64,000 nucleotides of DNA from positions 124,001 through 188,000 of the forward strand of contig NZ_WAEM01000001.1 in the NCBI RefSeq assembly GCF_008806775.1, given 5' to 3'. This document shows positions 25,896 to 33,431 of the stretch, piece by piece. The DNA comes from Flavobacterium luteum (GTDB lineage Bacteria > Bacteroidota > Bacteroidia > Flavobacteriales > Flavobacteriaceae). The translations under genes and the position numbers were made by a program. Numbering within the stretch: the first letter of the stretch is position 1; the number at the start of each line of letters is the position of its first letter. A model generated the notes under the pieces. That model worked only from the letters and a program-made list of their open reading frames with translations. It was not told the origin of the DNA and did no database searches.

Positions 25896-26675
25896 TTATA
25901 ATTTTGAAATAAATTCCTTAGCACTTGCTCCAGCATTATCGGTTTTCATAAAATTTTCGCCAATTAAGAATCCCTTGTAACCATAAGGTTTTAATTCGTT
26001 GATAGCTTCAATAGAACTTATGCCACTTTCAGAAACTTTTACAAACTCATTTGGAATTTCGTTAGCCAATACTTTGCTGAAATCTAAGCTCACTTCAAAG
26101 GTCTTTAGATTGCGATTGTTTACACCAATCATATTCAAACTCGGCATAATTGATTTTCGTAATTCTTCTAAATTATGCACTTCAAGCAAGACTTCCAAAC
26201 CCAAAGATTCTGCAAATTCTGACAATTTTTTTATTTCTTCACGTGTTAAAATGGCTGCGATAAGGAGGATTAAATCGGCTCCATGAGCTTTTGCTTCTAA
26301 TATTTGATATTCGTCAATTACAAACTCTTTTCGTAAAAGAGGTAAATTTACAGAGGCTCTTGCTAAAAGCAAATCGTCTAACGAACCACCAAAATATTTT
26401 CCGTCAGTCAAAACTGATATCCCACATACTCCAGCGCTTTCATATCCTTTTACCACTTCTTCAACAGTAAAATTATAATTTATTTCGGCTTTCGATGGCG
26501 AACGACGTTTGTGTTCAGCAATAATTCCAGTATGGCTATTCCTTAGTATTTTGCTTAATGAAATGGTTCTGCTATCAAAAAGTACTGAACTTTCTAATTG
26601 AGAAACTGGAATTATCGATTTTTTAAGTTCAACTTCCCGTTTTTTATCAAAAATTATTTTATCTAATATATTCAT
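25896..26675 (-). CDS. trpC: Indole-3-glycerol phosphate synthase
   Basis: The 259-residue TIM-barrel protein has the expected N-terminal helix (NILDKIIFDKKREVE), IIAEHKRRSPSK with the catalytic Lys, GISVLTDGKYFGGS, LLRKEFVIDEYQI, and GVNNRNLKTFEVSL. It cyclises CdRP to indole-3-glycerol phosphate. It lies 2 bp below trpD and 3 bp above trpF in the operon. Intact. Confidence 0.97.
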   Translation of the reverse strand: MNILDKIIFDKKREVELKKSIIPVSQLESSVLFDSRTISLSKILRNSHTGIIAEHKRRSPSKAEINYNFTVEEVVKGYESAGVCGISVLTDGKYFGGSLDDLLLARASVNLPLLRKEFVIDEYQILEAKAHGADLILLIAAILTREEIKKLSEFAESLGLEVLLEVHNLEELRKSIMPSLNMIGVNNRNLKTFEVSLDFSKVLANEIPNEFVKVSESGISSIEAINELKPYGYKGFLIGENFMKTDNAGASAKEFISKL

Positions 26676-26677
26676 TA

Positions 26678-27670
26678 TTAATTGCTTAATTGTTGTAGTT
26701 TTTTCAGGGTATTTGATGCTTTTCCCGAAAATAAACTTTCTTTTGCTAGTTCAAAACCTTGAATTTGAGTGAGTTTTTTTACGGTTGCAATAGCCATTCC
26801 TGCATTGGCACAAACTACATTATTTTGAGCTTCGGTTCCCTTTCCTGAAATGATATCGAGAAACATTTGTGCCGATTGTTCTATAGTTGTTCCTCCTTGT
26901 ATGGATTCTTGCGTCAATTGATTAACTCCAAAATCTTCGGGTTTCAACATTGCTTCAATAGAATTGGTAATGGTTTTAGTATTTCCAGTTAAAGAAATTT
27001 CATCATAACCATCTAAACTGTGTAAAATCGTATAATTAATATCTGTTTTTTGGTACAGATAACTATACATTCTAGCCAATTCTAAATTAAAAACGCCTAC
27101 CAATTGATTTTTTGGGAAGGACGGATTAACCATAGGGCCTAACATATTAAAAAAAGTTTTTACGCCTAACTCTTTTCTAATTGGTGCTACATTTTTCATT
27201 GCGGGATGAAATAATGGCGCATGTAAAATACAGATTCCAGCTTGGTCGATACACTTTTCAAGATAATTTTTATCATTACTGAATTTTACTCCCAAATTTT
27301 CCATCACATTACTGGAACCCGAAATAGATGAAACGCCATAATTACCATGCTTAGCAACTTTAACACCTGCTCCAGCAGTTACAAACGAAGCTAATGTTGA
27401 TATATTGAAAGTGTCTTTTCCGTCTCCACCCGTTCCACATAAATCAATAGTGTTATAGGCAGACAAATCCACAGGAATGCATAATTCCAATAGTGCTTCT
27501 CGGAAACCGGCCAGCTCGTCTATGGAGATGTTTCGCATCATATAAACTGTTAGAAAACTAGCAATTTGACTTGGGTTGTAACTACCACAAGAAATGTTAA
27601 CCAAGATGTTTTTGGCTTCTTCTTTGCTGAGAATTTCGTGATTGATTAGTCTGTTGAGTATGGTTTTCAT
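26678..27670 (-). CDS. trpD: Anthranilate phosphoribosyltransferase
   Basis: The 330-residue protein shows the TrpD signatures DLCGTGGDGKDTFNIS (PRPP site), KHGNYGVSSISGSSNVME and FFNMLGPMVNP. It transfers phosphoribose to anthranilate. It is separated from trpG by 89 bp that carry GC-rich palindromic repeats, whereas the rest of the operon is tightly packed. Intact and full length. Confidence 0.97.
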   Translation of the reverse strand: MKTILNRLINHEILSKEEAKNILVNISCGSYNPSQIASFLTVYMMRNISIDELAGFREALLELCIPVDLSAYNTIDLCGTGGDGKDTFNISTLASFVTAGAGVKVAKHGNYGVSSISGSSNVMENLGVKFSNDKNYLEKCIDQAGICILHAPLFHPAMKNVAPIRKELGVKTFFNMLGPMVNPSFPKNQLVGVFNLELARMYSYLYQKTDINYTILHSLDGYDEISLTGNTKTITNSIEAMLKPEDFGVNQLTQESIQGGTTIEQSAQMFLDIISGKGTEAQNNVVCANAGMAIATVKKLTQIQGFELAKESLFSGKASNTLKKLQQLSN

Positions 27671-27724
27671 TTTCCTCCCCCAGCCCCTCCAAAGGAGGGG
27701 AGAACCTATTGGGGTAAATAGGTT
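27671..27724. repeat. GC-rich palindromic repeat, copy 1, with adjoining hairpin
   Basis: A stem CCCCTCC-AAA-GGAGGGG (27684-27700) preceded by TTTCCTCCCCCAG stands out from the AT-rich surroundings. It is followed by a second 8-bp perfect inverted repeat AACCTATT / AATAGGTT (27703-27710 and 27717-27724). A near copy of the first stem in opposite orientation is at 27765-27798. The element type looks like a small dispersed repeat. Confidence 0.7.
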
Positions 27725-27759
27725 TTAAATTATTTTTAAATTAATGTATTTCAACCTCC

Positions 27760-28356
27760 TTATTCTAGCCCCTCCTTTGGAGGGATTGGTGAGGAATTAA
27801 CCCAGTTTTCTAATATCTTTTTTCCATGAGGAGTCAAAACACTTTCGGGATGAAATTGCACTCCTTTTACATCTAATGTTCTATGACGAATAGACATGAT
27901 TTGACCGTTTTCATCAACTGAAGTTATTTCTAAGGTGTCAGGAAATTCAATAGGATTAATAACCCAAGAATGGTAACGGCCTACCTCAATTTGCTTCTCC
28001 AAACCGTTAAAAAGGCTTTCGTCATCTACAAGAGTTGTTACATTGGTTGCTACGCCATGATAGACTTTATCCAAATTAATTAAGTTTCCGCCAAAAACTT
28101 CTCCAATAGCTTGTTGCCCTAAACAAACGCCTAGAATACTTTTTGATGGAGAATAAATTTTAATTACTTCTTTTAATAAGCCCGCTTCGTCAGGAATACC
28201 TGGGCCTGGTGAAAGCAAGATCTTATCAAATTTTTTGACTTCATCAATATCAAACTCATCGTTTCGGTAAACCGTTACTTCACAATTTAAGTCCTCTAAA
28301 TAATGAACTAAATTGTATGTAAAACTATCGTAATTGTCTATAACTAGTATTTTCAT
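27760..28356 (-). CDS. trpG: Anthranilate synthase component II (glutamine amidotransferase)
   Basis: The 198-residue class I glutamine amidotransferase has LSPGPG, the nucleophile Cys in GVCLGQQAIGE and the His-Glu pair in GVQFHPES. It supplies ammonia to TrpE. The natural C-terminus seems to end around KKILENWVN; the last 11 codons (SSPIPPKEGLE) are encoded by a GC-rich palindromic repeat that has entered the 3' end of the gene. The extension is short and probably harmless. Confidence 0.96.
   Translation of the reverse strand: MKILVIDNYDSFTYNLVHYLEDLNCEVTVYRNDEFDIDEVKKFDKILLSPGPGIPDEAGLLKEVIKIYSPSKSILGVCLGQQAIGEVFGGNLINLDKVYHGVATNVTTLVDDESLFNGLEKQIEVGRYHSWVINPIEFPDTLEITSVDENGQIMSIRHRTLDVKGVQFHPESVLTPHGKKILENWVNSSPIPPKEGLE
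27765..27798. repeat. GC-rich palindromic repeat, copy 2, inside the trpG 3' end
   Basis: CCCCTCC-TTT-GGAGGGA at 27769-27785 with flanking GATTGGTGAGGAATT is the reverse-orientation partner of the repeat at 27671-27700. It encodes the last residues and the stop region of trpG. Together the two copies can fold into a long hairpin in the trpG-trpD mRNA. Confidence 0.7.
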
Positions 28357-28365
28357 TTTTATAAT

Positions 28366-28393
28366 GTCATTGCGAGATAAGAAGCAATCTCAC
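28366..28393. repeat. TCATTGCGAG...GAAGCAATCTCA-type dispersed repeat
   Basis: Between trpE and trpG, the sequence GTCATTGCGAG-ATAA-GAAGCAATCTCAC matches, with one small change, a palindromic repeat I recall from many unrelated bacterial genomes (GTCATTGCGAGGAACGAAGCAATC). Its inner arms GAGAT/ATCTC pair. Recognition is from memory. Confidence 0.55.
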
Positions 28394-28409
28394 ATTAGTT
28401 AATTAATTT

Positions 28410-29810
28410 TTAAATTGTTTCCGCTAAATCTAAAGCGGTATTCAAGGCTCTTAATTTATTATACACTTCTTGCATTTCACTTTCTTCATCAGAACTGGCA
28501 ACAATTCCAGCTCCAGCTTGGTAATGCAATTGATGATTTTTACTTAAAAACGTTCGAATCATAATAGCATGATTAAAGTTGCCGCTAAAATCCATAAATC
28601 CGATAGCACCACCGTAAAAATTACGATTGGTTTTTTCATATTCTTCAATCAGTTGCATGGCTCTGTGTTTAGGTGCACCACTTAAAGTCCCAGCGGGAAA
28701 GGTATCTGCAACAACTTGCATAGTTGTAGCTTTATCATGTAAATGCCCCGTTACTTTTGAAACCAAATGAATGACATGGGAGAAAAATTGTACTTCTCTG
28801 TATTTTTCTACTTGTACATCGTGTCCATTTCTACTCAAATCATTTCTGGCCAAATCGACAAGCATTACATGTTCGCTATTTTCTTTTTTGTCTTCTGAGA
28901 GTTGTTTGGCAATTACAGCATCTTTTTCATCATCACCTGTTCTTTTGAAAGTTCCGGCAATAGGATGTATTTCAGCTTTTCTGTTTTTCACAATAATTTG
29001 AGCTTCTGGTGAAGAACCAAAAATTTTAAAATCACCATAATCAAAAAAGAATAAATAAGGCGAAGGGTTGATACTACGTAAAGCTCTATAAACATTAAAT
29101 TCATCCCCTTTAAAACCTTGGGTAAATCGTCTCGATAATACAAGTTGAAAAACATCGCCTCTAAAGCAGTGTTTTTTTGCTAAAGCTACATTTTGTCTAA
29201 ACTCATCGTCAGTTAGGTTTGAAAAGCCTTCACCTTCTTTAGAGAATTTGTAGGAGGCCATATTTCGGGATTGTAATAATTGTTCAATTTCTGAAATATT
29301 ATTGGTTTCGTCTAAACGGTGTGAAAAGATATAAGCTTCATTTTTAAAATGGTTAATGGCAATAATATTTTGATAAACTGCATAGTAAACGTCTGGAATG
29401 GTATTACTATTTTCTTTTTTGGCAATGGTTATTTTTTCAAAATAACGAACAGCATCGTAAGAAATATAACCAAACAAACCATTATTGATGAATTTGAAAT
29501 TATTTTTATCTGATTGGAATTCGCTAGAAAATTCCTGAATAATTTCTGGGATATTAGTTTTGTTGTCAATTGCTATTTTCTCTAAACTTCCATCTGGATA
29601 GGTTTTAAAAATAGTTTCATTTTCAATTTTAATAGAAGCTATTGGATTACAACAAATATAAGAGAAACTATTGTCATTGCCATGATAATCACTACTTTCT
29701 AATAATAAGCTATTTGGAAATTTATCTCTAATTTTAAGATAGACACTTACGGGTGTTATAGTATCAGCTAAGATTTGCTTGTATATTGTTTTTAATTTGA
29801 ATGATTTCAT
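28410..29810 (-). CDS. trpE: Anthranilate synthase component I
   Basis: The protein (466 residues from this start) has the N-terminal feedback-binding LLESSDYHG region and the catalytic chorismate-binding C-terminal half with FQLVLSRRF, FGSSPEA, HPIAGTFKRTG, EHVMLVDLARNDL and GTLSGAPKHRAM. It makes anthranilate from chorismate with TrpG. In-frame ATGs exist at 29846 and 29828; the first lies inside the attenuator T tract and adds unrelated residues, so MKSFKLKTIYK at 29810 is preferred. First structural gene of the operon, directly behind the attenuator. Confidence 0.96.
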   Translation of the reverse strand: MKSFKLKTIYKQILADTITPVSVYLKIRDKFPNSLLLESSDYHGNDNSFSYICCNPIASIKIENETIFKTYPDGSLEKIAIDNKTNIPEIIQEFSSEFQSDKNNFKFINNGLFGYISYDAVRYFEKITIAKKENSNTIPDVYYAVYQNIIAINHFKNEAYIFSHRLDETNNISEIEQLLQSRNMASYKFSKEGEGFSNLTDDEFRQNVALAKKHCFRGDVFQLVLSRRFTQGFKGDEFNVYRALRSINPSPYLFFFDYGDFKIFGSSPEAQIIVKNRKAEIHPIAGTFKRTGDDEKDAVIAKQLSEDKKENSEHVMLVDLARNDLSRNGHDVQVEKYREVQFFSHVIHLVSKVTGHLHDKATTMQVVADTFPAGTLSGAPKHRAMQLIEEYEKTNRNFYGGAIGFMDFSGNFNHAIMIRTFLSKNHQLHYQAGAGIVASSDEESEMQEVYNKLRALNTALDLAETI

Positions 29811-29846
29811 TTGGTTTGTTTTACTCATTGAATGAATGCTGAACAT

Positions 29847-29881
29847 AAAAAAAGCCTGTCGTGAATGACAAGCCTTTTTTT
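29847..29881 (-). terminator. trp operon attenuator (terminator hairpin)
   Basis: On the minus strand the RNA can form a stem of about 14 bp between AAAAAAAGGCUUGUC and GACAGGCUUUUUUU around the loop AUUCAC, ending in a U run just before trpE. Two of its pairs are G-U and exist only in the minus-strand RNA, which fixes the direction. The loop and start of the right arm (29858-29865) also pair with the leader stop-codon region. Confidence 0.88.
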
Positions 29882-29922
29882 ATATTTGATTAAATATACT
29901 TATAAGCAGACTATTTCACGAC
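29858..29922 (-). promoter_or_regulatory. trp antiterminator pairing
   Basis: The 8-nt segment GUCGUGAA at 29922-29915, covering the last leader codon and stop (TCG TGA), is perfectly complementary to UUCACGAC at 29865-29858 in the terminator loop and right arm. The two structures exclude each other. A ribosome at the stop codon would mask the first segment and allow termination; a ribosome stalled at the Trp codons leaves it free. Confidence 0.8.
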
Positions 29923-29972
29923 GTTTGACGTAAACTACTCCACCACCAAGATTTATTTAATATTGTACTCAT
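29916..29972 (-). CDS. trpL: trp operon leader peptide with three consecutive Trp codons
   Basis: The small frame encodes MSTILNKSWWWSSLRQTS and a TGA stop. Trp codons 9-11 (TGG TGG TGG, 29948-29940) are followed seven codons later by the stop, which overlaps the antiterminator segment. The frame lies between a good promoter (29990-30019) and the attenuator, directly upstream of trpE. This is the classical design for ribosome-mediated attenuation: low charged tRNA-Trp stalls the ribosome and permits read-through into trpEGDCFBA. The 5' untranslated part would be only about 10-15 nt. Confidence 0.9.
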   Translation of the reverse strand: MSTILNKSWWWSSLRQTS

Positions 29973-29989
29973 GATATAATATTGAATTA

Positions 29990-30019
29990 CAAATGTAAAA
30001 ATGATTTTTAACTTATCAA
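29990..30019 (-). promoter_or_regulatory. trp operon promoter
   Basis: On the minus strand a -33 TTG (30019-30017) is followed after 19 bp by TACATTTG (29997-29990), a perfect TANNTTTG element. The leader peptide start codon is 17 bp further. Spacing falls within the 17-23 bp typical of Bacteroidetes primary-sigma promoters. Confidence 0.75.
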
Positions 30020-30107
30020 ATATTATTTTGCTTTTTTTCTGAATTTAAACAAATAATAAAAAAATAGTTATATTTCATCACAAGAAAATACTAATTAATT
30101 CAAGTTG

Positions 30108-30455
30108 CTAATTAGTCGTTTTGTTTAATTGGAGTCCAAATACAAATAAAGTTAGTTTTATCAGAGAGCCTTCTAAGGTTAGTGCATGTGTTGTGATTGG
30201 GAACATTTTTTTGGTGTCACTTATTGCTGTTTCTTCTCTTTTTCTCATTTTTAGCTTTTCATGTTTTTGTTGCAATTTATTTATTCTCTTAGTTTTTTAC
30301 TTGCGTTGCATCTTTAATAAGATTTATTATCTCTCTAAAGAAATATATTCTAATCCATAATCTGAATAGGCACTATCAGCATATAATGGGCTTCCTCAGG
30401 TAACTTGTTAATCATTTTTCCTAATGATTTTACATCACTCGTTTTTTCTGGTGTA
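30108..30455 (-). pseudogene. Remnant of a DDE transposase (C-terminal part)
   Basis: The minus strand reads a fragment TPEKTSDVKSLGKMINKLPEEAH, then in another frame YADSAYSDYGLEYISLER and, after stops and frame changes, MRKREETAISDTKKMFPITTHALTLEGSLIKL ... FGLQLNKTTN, ending at 30108. The pattern Y-A-D-S-A-Y-x-D followed by an M-R-K-x-x-E-T-x-x-S-x-x-K-K-M-F-P block is that of DDE transposase C-termini, the Asp and Glu being catalytic positions. The N-terminal part is missing and no inverted repeats were found. It fills the gap between the trp promoter and the cysteine desulfurase gene. Exact IS family uncertain. Confidence 0.65.
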
Positions 30456-30579
30456 AAATATTATCTAAAATAAAATTGATATAATTTTGTTTTTTCTAAG
30501 CATTGTTTCTGTTTAATGGTTTGCAAAACAAATTTACATAACCTTTGCTTTGTCAATATATGGTAGTACAATTAGTAAC

Positions 30580-30612
30580 TTGAATTAATTAACCTAAAAA
30601 TTCATAACTTTG
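30580..30612 (+). promoter_or_regulatory. Promoter of the cysteine desulfurase gene
   Basis: A -33 TTG (30580-30582) and a perfect -7 TAACTTTG (30605-30612) are separated by 22 bp. The start codon at 30618 is only 5 bp after the -7 element, so the transcript should be leaderless or nearly so. Confidence 0.7.
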
Positions 30613-30617
30613 TTGCA

Positions 30618-31745
30618 ATGAAAAATGTATATTTAGACAACGCTTCAACTACTAAAATCCGTAAGGAAGTCATTCAAGAAATGACTACAATTTTAGCAGA
30701 TGATTATGGAAACCCCTCTTCAACACATAGTTTAGGTAGAAATGCAAAAAGTATTTTAGAGCTTTCCAGAAAATCTATTGCCAAACAGCTTAAATGTACT
30801 TCACAAGAAATTATATTTACTTCGTGCGGAACAGAATCTAATAATTGGATTCTTCATTCTGCTGTTAAGGATTTGAAAGTAAGACGAATCATAACCAGTA
30901 AAATTGAGCATCATGCTGTTTTGCACGTTGTTCAAGCTTTGCAAAACGAATATAATATTCAGGTTGATTATGTTTCAATTAAACCAAATGGAGAAATTGA
31001 TTTTAATGATTTAGTTGAATTGCTTTCGCAAGAAATTAAAACCTTAGTGAGCTTGATGCATGTAAATAATGAAATTGGTACAGTCTTAGATTTATATAAA
31101 GTAGGACGTATTTGTAAACAACATAATGCGCTTTTTCATTCAGATACGGTGCAATCAGTGGGGAAAACCGAGATAAATTTACAAGAGATTCCTATAGATT
31201 TTATTGTTGCAAGTGCCCATAAATTTCATGGACCTAAAGGAGTTGGTTTTGCTTTTGTTAGGAGAAAATCAGGATTGCGGCCTTTATTTTATGGTGGCGA
31301 ACAAGAAAAAGGATTACGTCCAGGAACGGAAGGAGTACATCAAATAGCAGGAATGGCTATGGCTTTAGAACTTTCTTACGCTAATTTAGAATCAGATAGA
31401 AAACATATTTCTAACTTGAAATCCTATTTAATCAATCAACTCGAATTAACATTTCCCGAGTATAAAATCAATGGAAATGAAGACGGTTTTTATACGGTTT
31501 TGAATGTCATGTTGCCTTTTTCAGAAGATAAAACGGCTATGATACTGTTTCATTTAGATATGAAAGGGATAGCTGTTTCTCGGGGAAGTGCTTGCCAATC
31601 AGGAAGTATAAGTCCCTCACATGTTTTAGACGAAATTTTATCTAAAGAAGACTCAATTAAACCCAGCTTACGAATTTCGTTTAGTCATTACAATACTAAA
31701 GATGATATCGATATTTTAATCGAATGTTTGAAAAATTTAGCATAA
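30618..31745 (+). CDS. Cysteine desulfurase (NifS/IscS family)
   Basis: The 375-residue class V aminotransferase has the N-terminal YLDNASTTK, the PLP Lys in ASAHKFHGPKG, the RPGTEGVHQIAG segment and the reactive Cys in SRGSACQSGS. It removes sulfur from cysteine as an enzyme-bound persulfide for Fe-S clusters or tRNA thiolation. No iscU or suf genes are next to it, so it may be the desulfurase for tRNA thiolation (MnmA pathway) or a general one. The start codon is fixed by the promoter 5 bp upstream. A bidirectional terminator follows. Confidence 0.93.
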   Translation: MKNVYLDNASTTKIRKEVIQEMTTILADDYGNPSSTHSLGRNAKSILELSRKSIAKQLKCTSQEIIFTSCGTESNNWILHSAVKDLKVRRIITSKIEHHAVLHVVQALQNEYNIQVDYVSIKPNGEIDFNDLVELLSQEIKTLVSLMHVNNEIGTVLDLYKVGRICKQHNALFHSDTVQSVGKTEINLQEIPIDFIVASAHKFHGPKGVGFAFVRRKSGLRPLFYGGEQEKGLRPGTEGVHQIAGMAMALELSYANLESDRKHISNLKSYLINQLELTFPEYKINGNEDGFYTVLNVMLPFSEDKTAMILFHLDMKGIAVSRGSACQSGSISPSHVLDEILSKEDSIKPSLRISFSHYNTKDDIDILIECLKNLA

Positions 31746-31781
31746 AAAAGCCCGATTTGAAATTTCCAAATCGGGCTTTTT
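31744..31781. terminator. Bidirectional terminator between the desulfurase and lpd genes
   Basis: A 10-bp perfect stem GCCCGATTTG (31750-31759) with its complement (31767-31776) is flanked by A and T runs on both sides. It serves the plus-strand desulfurase gene and the minus-strand lpd gene. Confidence 0.88.
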
Positions 31782-31803
31782 AATTTATAATAATAAAGAG
31801 ATC

Positions 31804-33192
31804 TTACAAATGAATTACTTCACCGTAAGCATCGGCAACTGCTTCCATAACAGCTTCACTCATAGTAGGGTGGGGGTGAATTGTTTTCAATATATCATGT
31901 CCGGTAGTTTCTAATTTACGAGCTACTACTGCTTCTGCAATCATATCAGTAACTCCAGCACCTATCATATGACAACCCAACCATTCTCCGTATTTTGCAT
32001 CAAAAATTACTTTTACAAAACCATCTGGTGTTCCTGAAGCTTTTGCTTTTCCTGAAGCTGAGAAAGGGAATTTACCAATTTTAAGTTCGTATCCTTTTTC
32101 TTTTGCTTGTTTTTCAGTCAAACCTACAGAAGCAATTTCTGGTGTAGCATAGGTACAACCAGGTACATTTCCGTAATCAATTGGTTCAACGTGTAATCCT
32201 GCAATTTTTTCCACACAATTTATTCCTTCTGCTGATGCAACGTGAGCCAATGCTTGGCCAGGAGTAACATCTCCAATAGCATAATAACCCGGAATGTTGG
32301 TTTGTGAATAGGCATTTACTAAAATTTTGTCTTTGTCAGTAGCAATTCCCACTTCTTCTAGACCTATATTTTCAATATTAGTTTTAATTCCAACTGCTGA
32401 AAGCAAAATATCAGCTTCTAAAACTTCTTCTCCTTTTGCTGTTTTTACAAATGCTTTTACTCCAGAACCGGAAGTGTCAATACGTTCTACAGACGATGAA
32501 ATCATAATTTTTACACCCGCTTTTTTCATCGATCTTTCAAATTGTTTTGAAATGTCCTCATCTTCAACTGGCACTACATTTGGCATGAACTCTACAATGG
32601 TAACATCGGTTCCCATAGCGTTATAAAAATGGGCAAATTCTACTCCAATAGCTCCTGAACCTACAATAATCATCGATTTAGGTTGGGCTGGTAAAGTCAT
32701 AGCTTGACGATAGCCTATTACTTTAACACCATCTTGTGGCAAGTTTGGCAATTCACGCGAACGTGCGCCTGTAGCAATAATAATATGATCGGCACTGTAT
32801 TCTGTTACAGTTCCGTCAGCTGTTTTTACATCTATTTTTTTGCCTGGTTTTATTTTTCCAAAACCAATGATTACATCAATCTTATTTTTCTTCATTAGGA
32901 ACTGAACTCCTTTGCTCATATCGCCAGCTACATTTCTGGAACGATTTACAACGGCATTAAAATCTTTATCGAAAGCAGTAACTGTCAAACCATAATCTGC
33001 AGCATGCTTTAGATAATCAAAAACTTGTGCCGATTTTAATAAGGCTTTAGTCGGAATACATCCCCAGTTTAAACAAACGCCACCTAAACTTTCTTTTTCA
33101 ATTACGGCTACTTTAAAGCCTAATTGTGAGGCGCGAATTGCTGTAACATATCCGCCAGGACCACTTCCTAAAACTATAATATCGTATTTCAT
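31804..33192 (-). CDS. lpdA: Dihydrolipoyl dehydrogenase
   Basis: The 462-residue flavoprotein has the FAD-binding GSGPGGYVTAIRA, the redox-active disulfide Cys40-x4-Cys45 in GGVCLNWGCIPTK, the NAD-binding GSGAIGVEFAHF, the YAIGDVTPG motif and the C-terminal HPHPTMSEAVMEA interface with the catalytic His-Glu pair. It is the E3 component of 2-oxoacid dehydrogenase complexes. It stands alone here; E1 and E2 genes are not in the window. Its upstream region contains three imperfect repeats (33222-33370). Confidence 0.96.
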   Translation of the reverse strand: MKYDIIVLGSGPGGYVTAIRASQLGFKVAVIEKESLGGVCLNWGCIPTKALLKSAQVFDYLKHAADYGLTVTAFDKDFNAVVNRSRNVAGDMSKGVQFLMKKNKIDVIIGFGKIKPGKKIDVKTADGTVTEYSADHIIIATGARSRELPNLPQDGVKVIGYRQAMTLPAQPKSMIIVGSGAIGVEFAHFYNAMGTDVTIVEFMPNVVPVEDEDISKQFERSMKKAGVKIMISSSVERIDTSGSGVKAFVKTAKGEEVLEADILLSAVGIKTNIENIGLEEVGIATDKDKILVNAYSQTNIPGYYAIGDVTPGQALAHVASAEGINCVEKIAGLHVEPIDYGNVPGCTYATPEIASVGLTEKQAKEKGYELKIGKFPFSASGKAKASGTPDGFVKVIFDAKYGEWLGCHMIGAGVTDMIAEAVVARKLETTGHDILKTIHPHPTMSEAVMEAVADAYGEVIHL

Positions 33193-33221
33193 TTTGTGCT
33201 TGTTTATTTGTTATTTGTACA

Positions 33222-33370
33222 AAATGCAGTCGGCAAAGCCTCGTGTCATTTCAATTTTTTTTATTTGTTTATTAATTGAGAAATGCAGTCGCTAAAGCTC
33301 TTGTCATTTTTTCGTATTTAATTTATTTTTGTAAAAATGCAGTCGCAAAAGCTCATGTCATTTTTCTATT
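33222..33370. repeat. Three imperfect tandem repeats upstream of lpdA
   Basis: A unit AAATGCAGTCG - 2 or 3 nt - AAAGC(C)TC - 1 or 2 nt - TGTCATTT occurs three times, starting at 33222, 33281 and 33335 (59 and 54 bp apart), with AT-rich spacers. Each unit has imperfectly inverted ends AAATG...CATTT. Function unknown. Confidence 0.75.
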
Positions 33371-33431
33371 TTTTTCTTAATAATTTTCAGTTGCGAAATT
33401 AAGGAATATTTATGTAATTGTGAATTGTGAA

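Noticed and set aside
29828..29846. Alternative upstream starts for trpE
   Set aside because: The first ATG lies in the attenuator T tract, and the added residues do not fit the family, so the ATG at 29810 is preferred.
30121..30360. Open frame of 79 codons on the plus strand
   Set aside because: The opposite strand carries a transposase remnant with family-specific blocks; the plus-strand frame is its shadow and has no recognisable features.
33222..33370. Possible CRISPR array
   Set aside because: Only three degenerate units, spacers AT-rich and related to each other, and no cas genes in the window.
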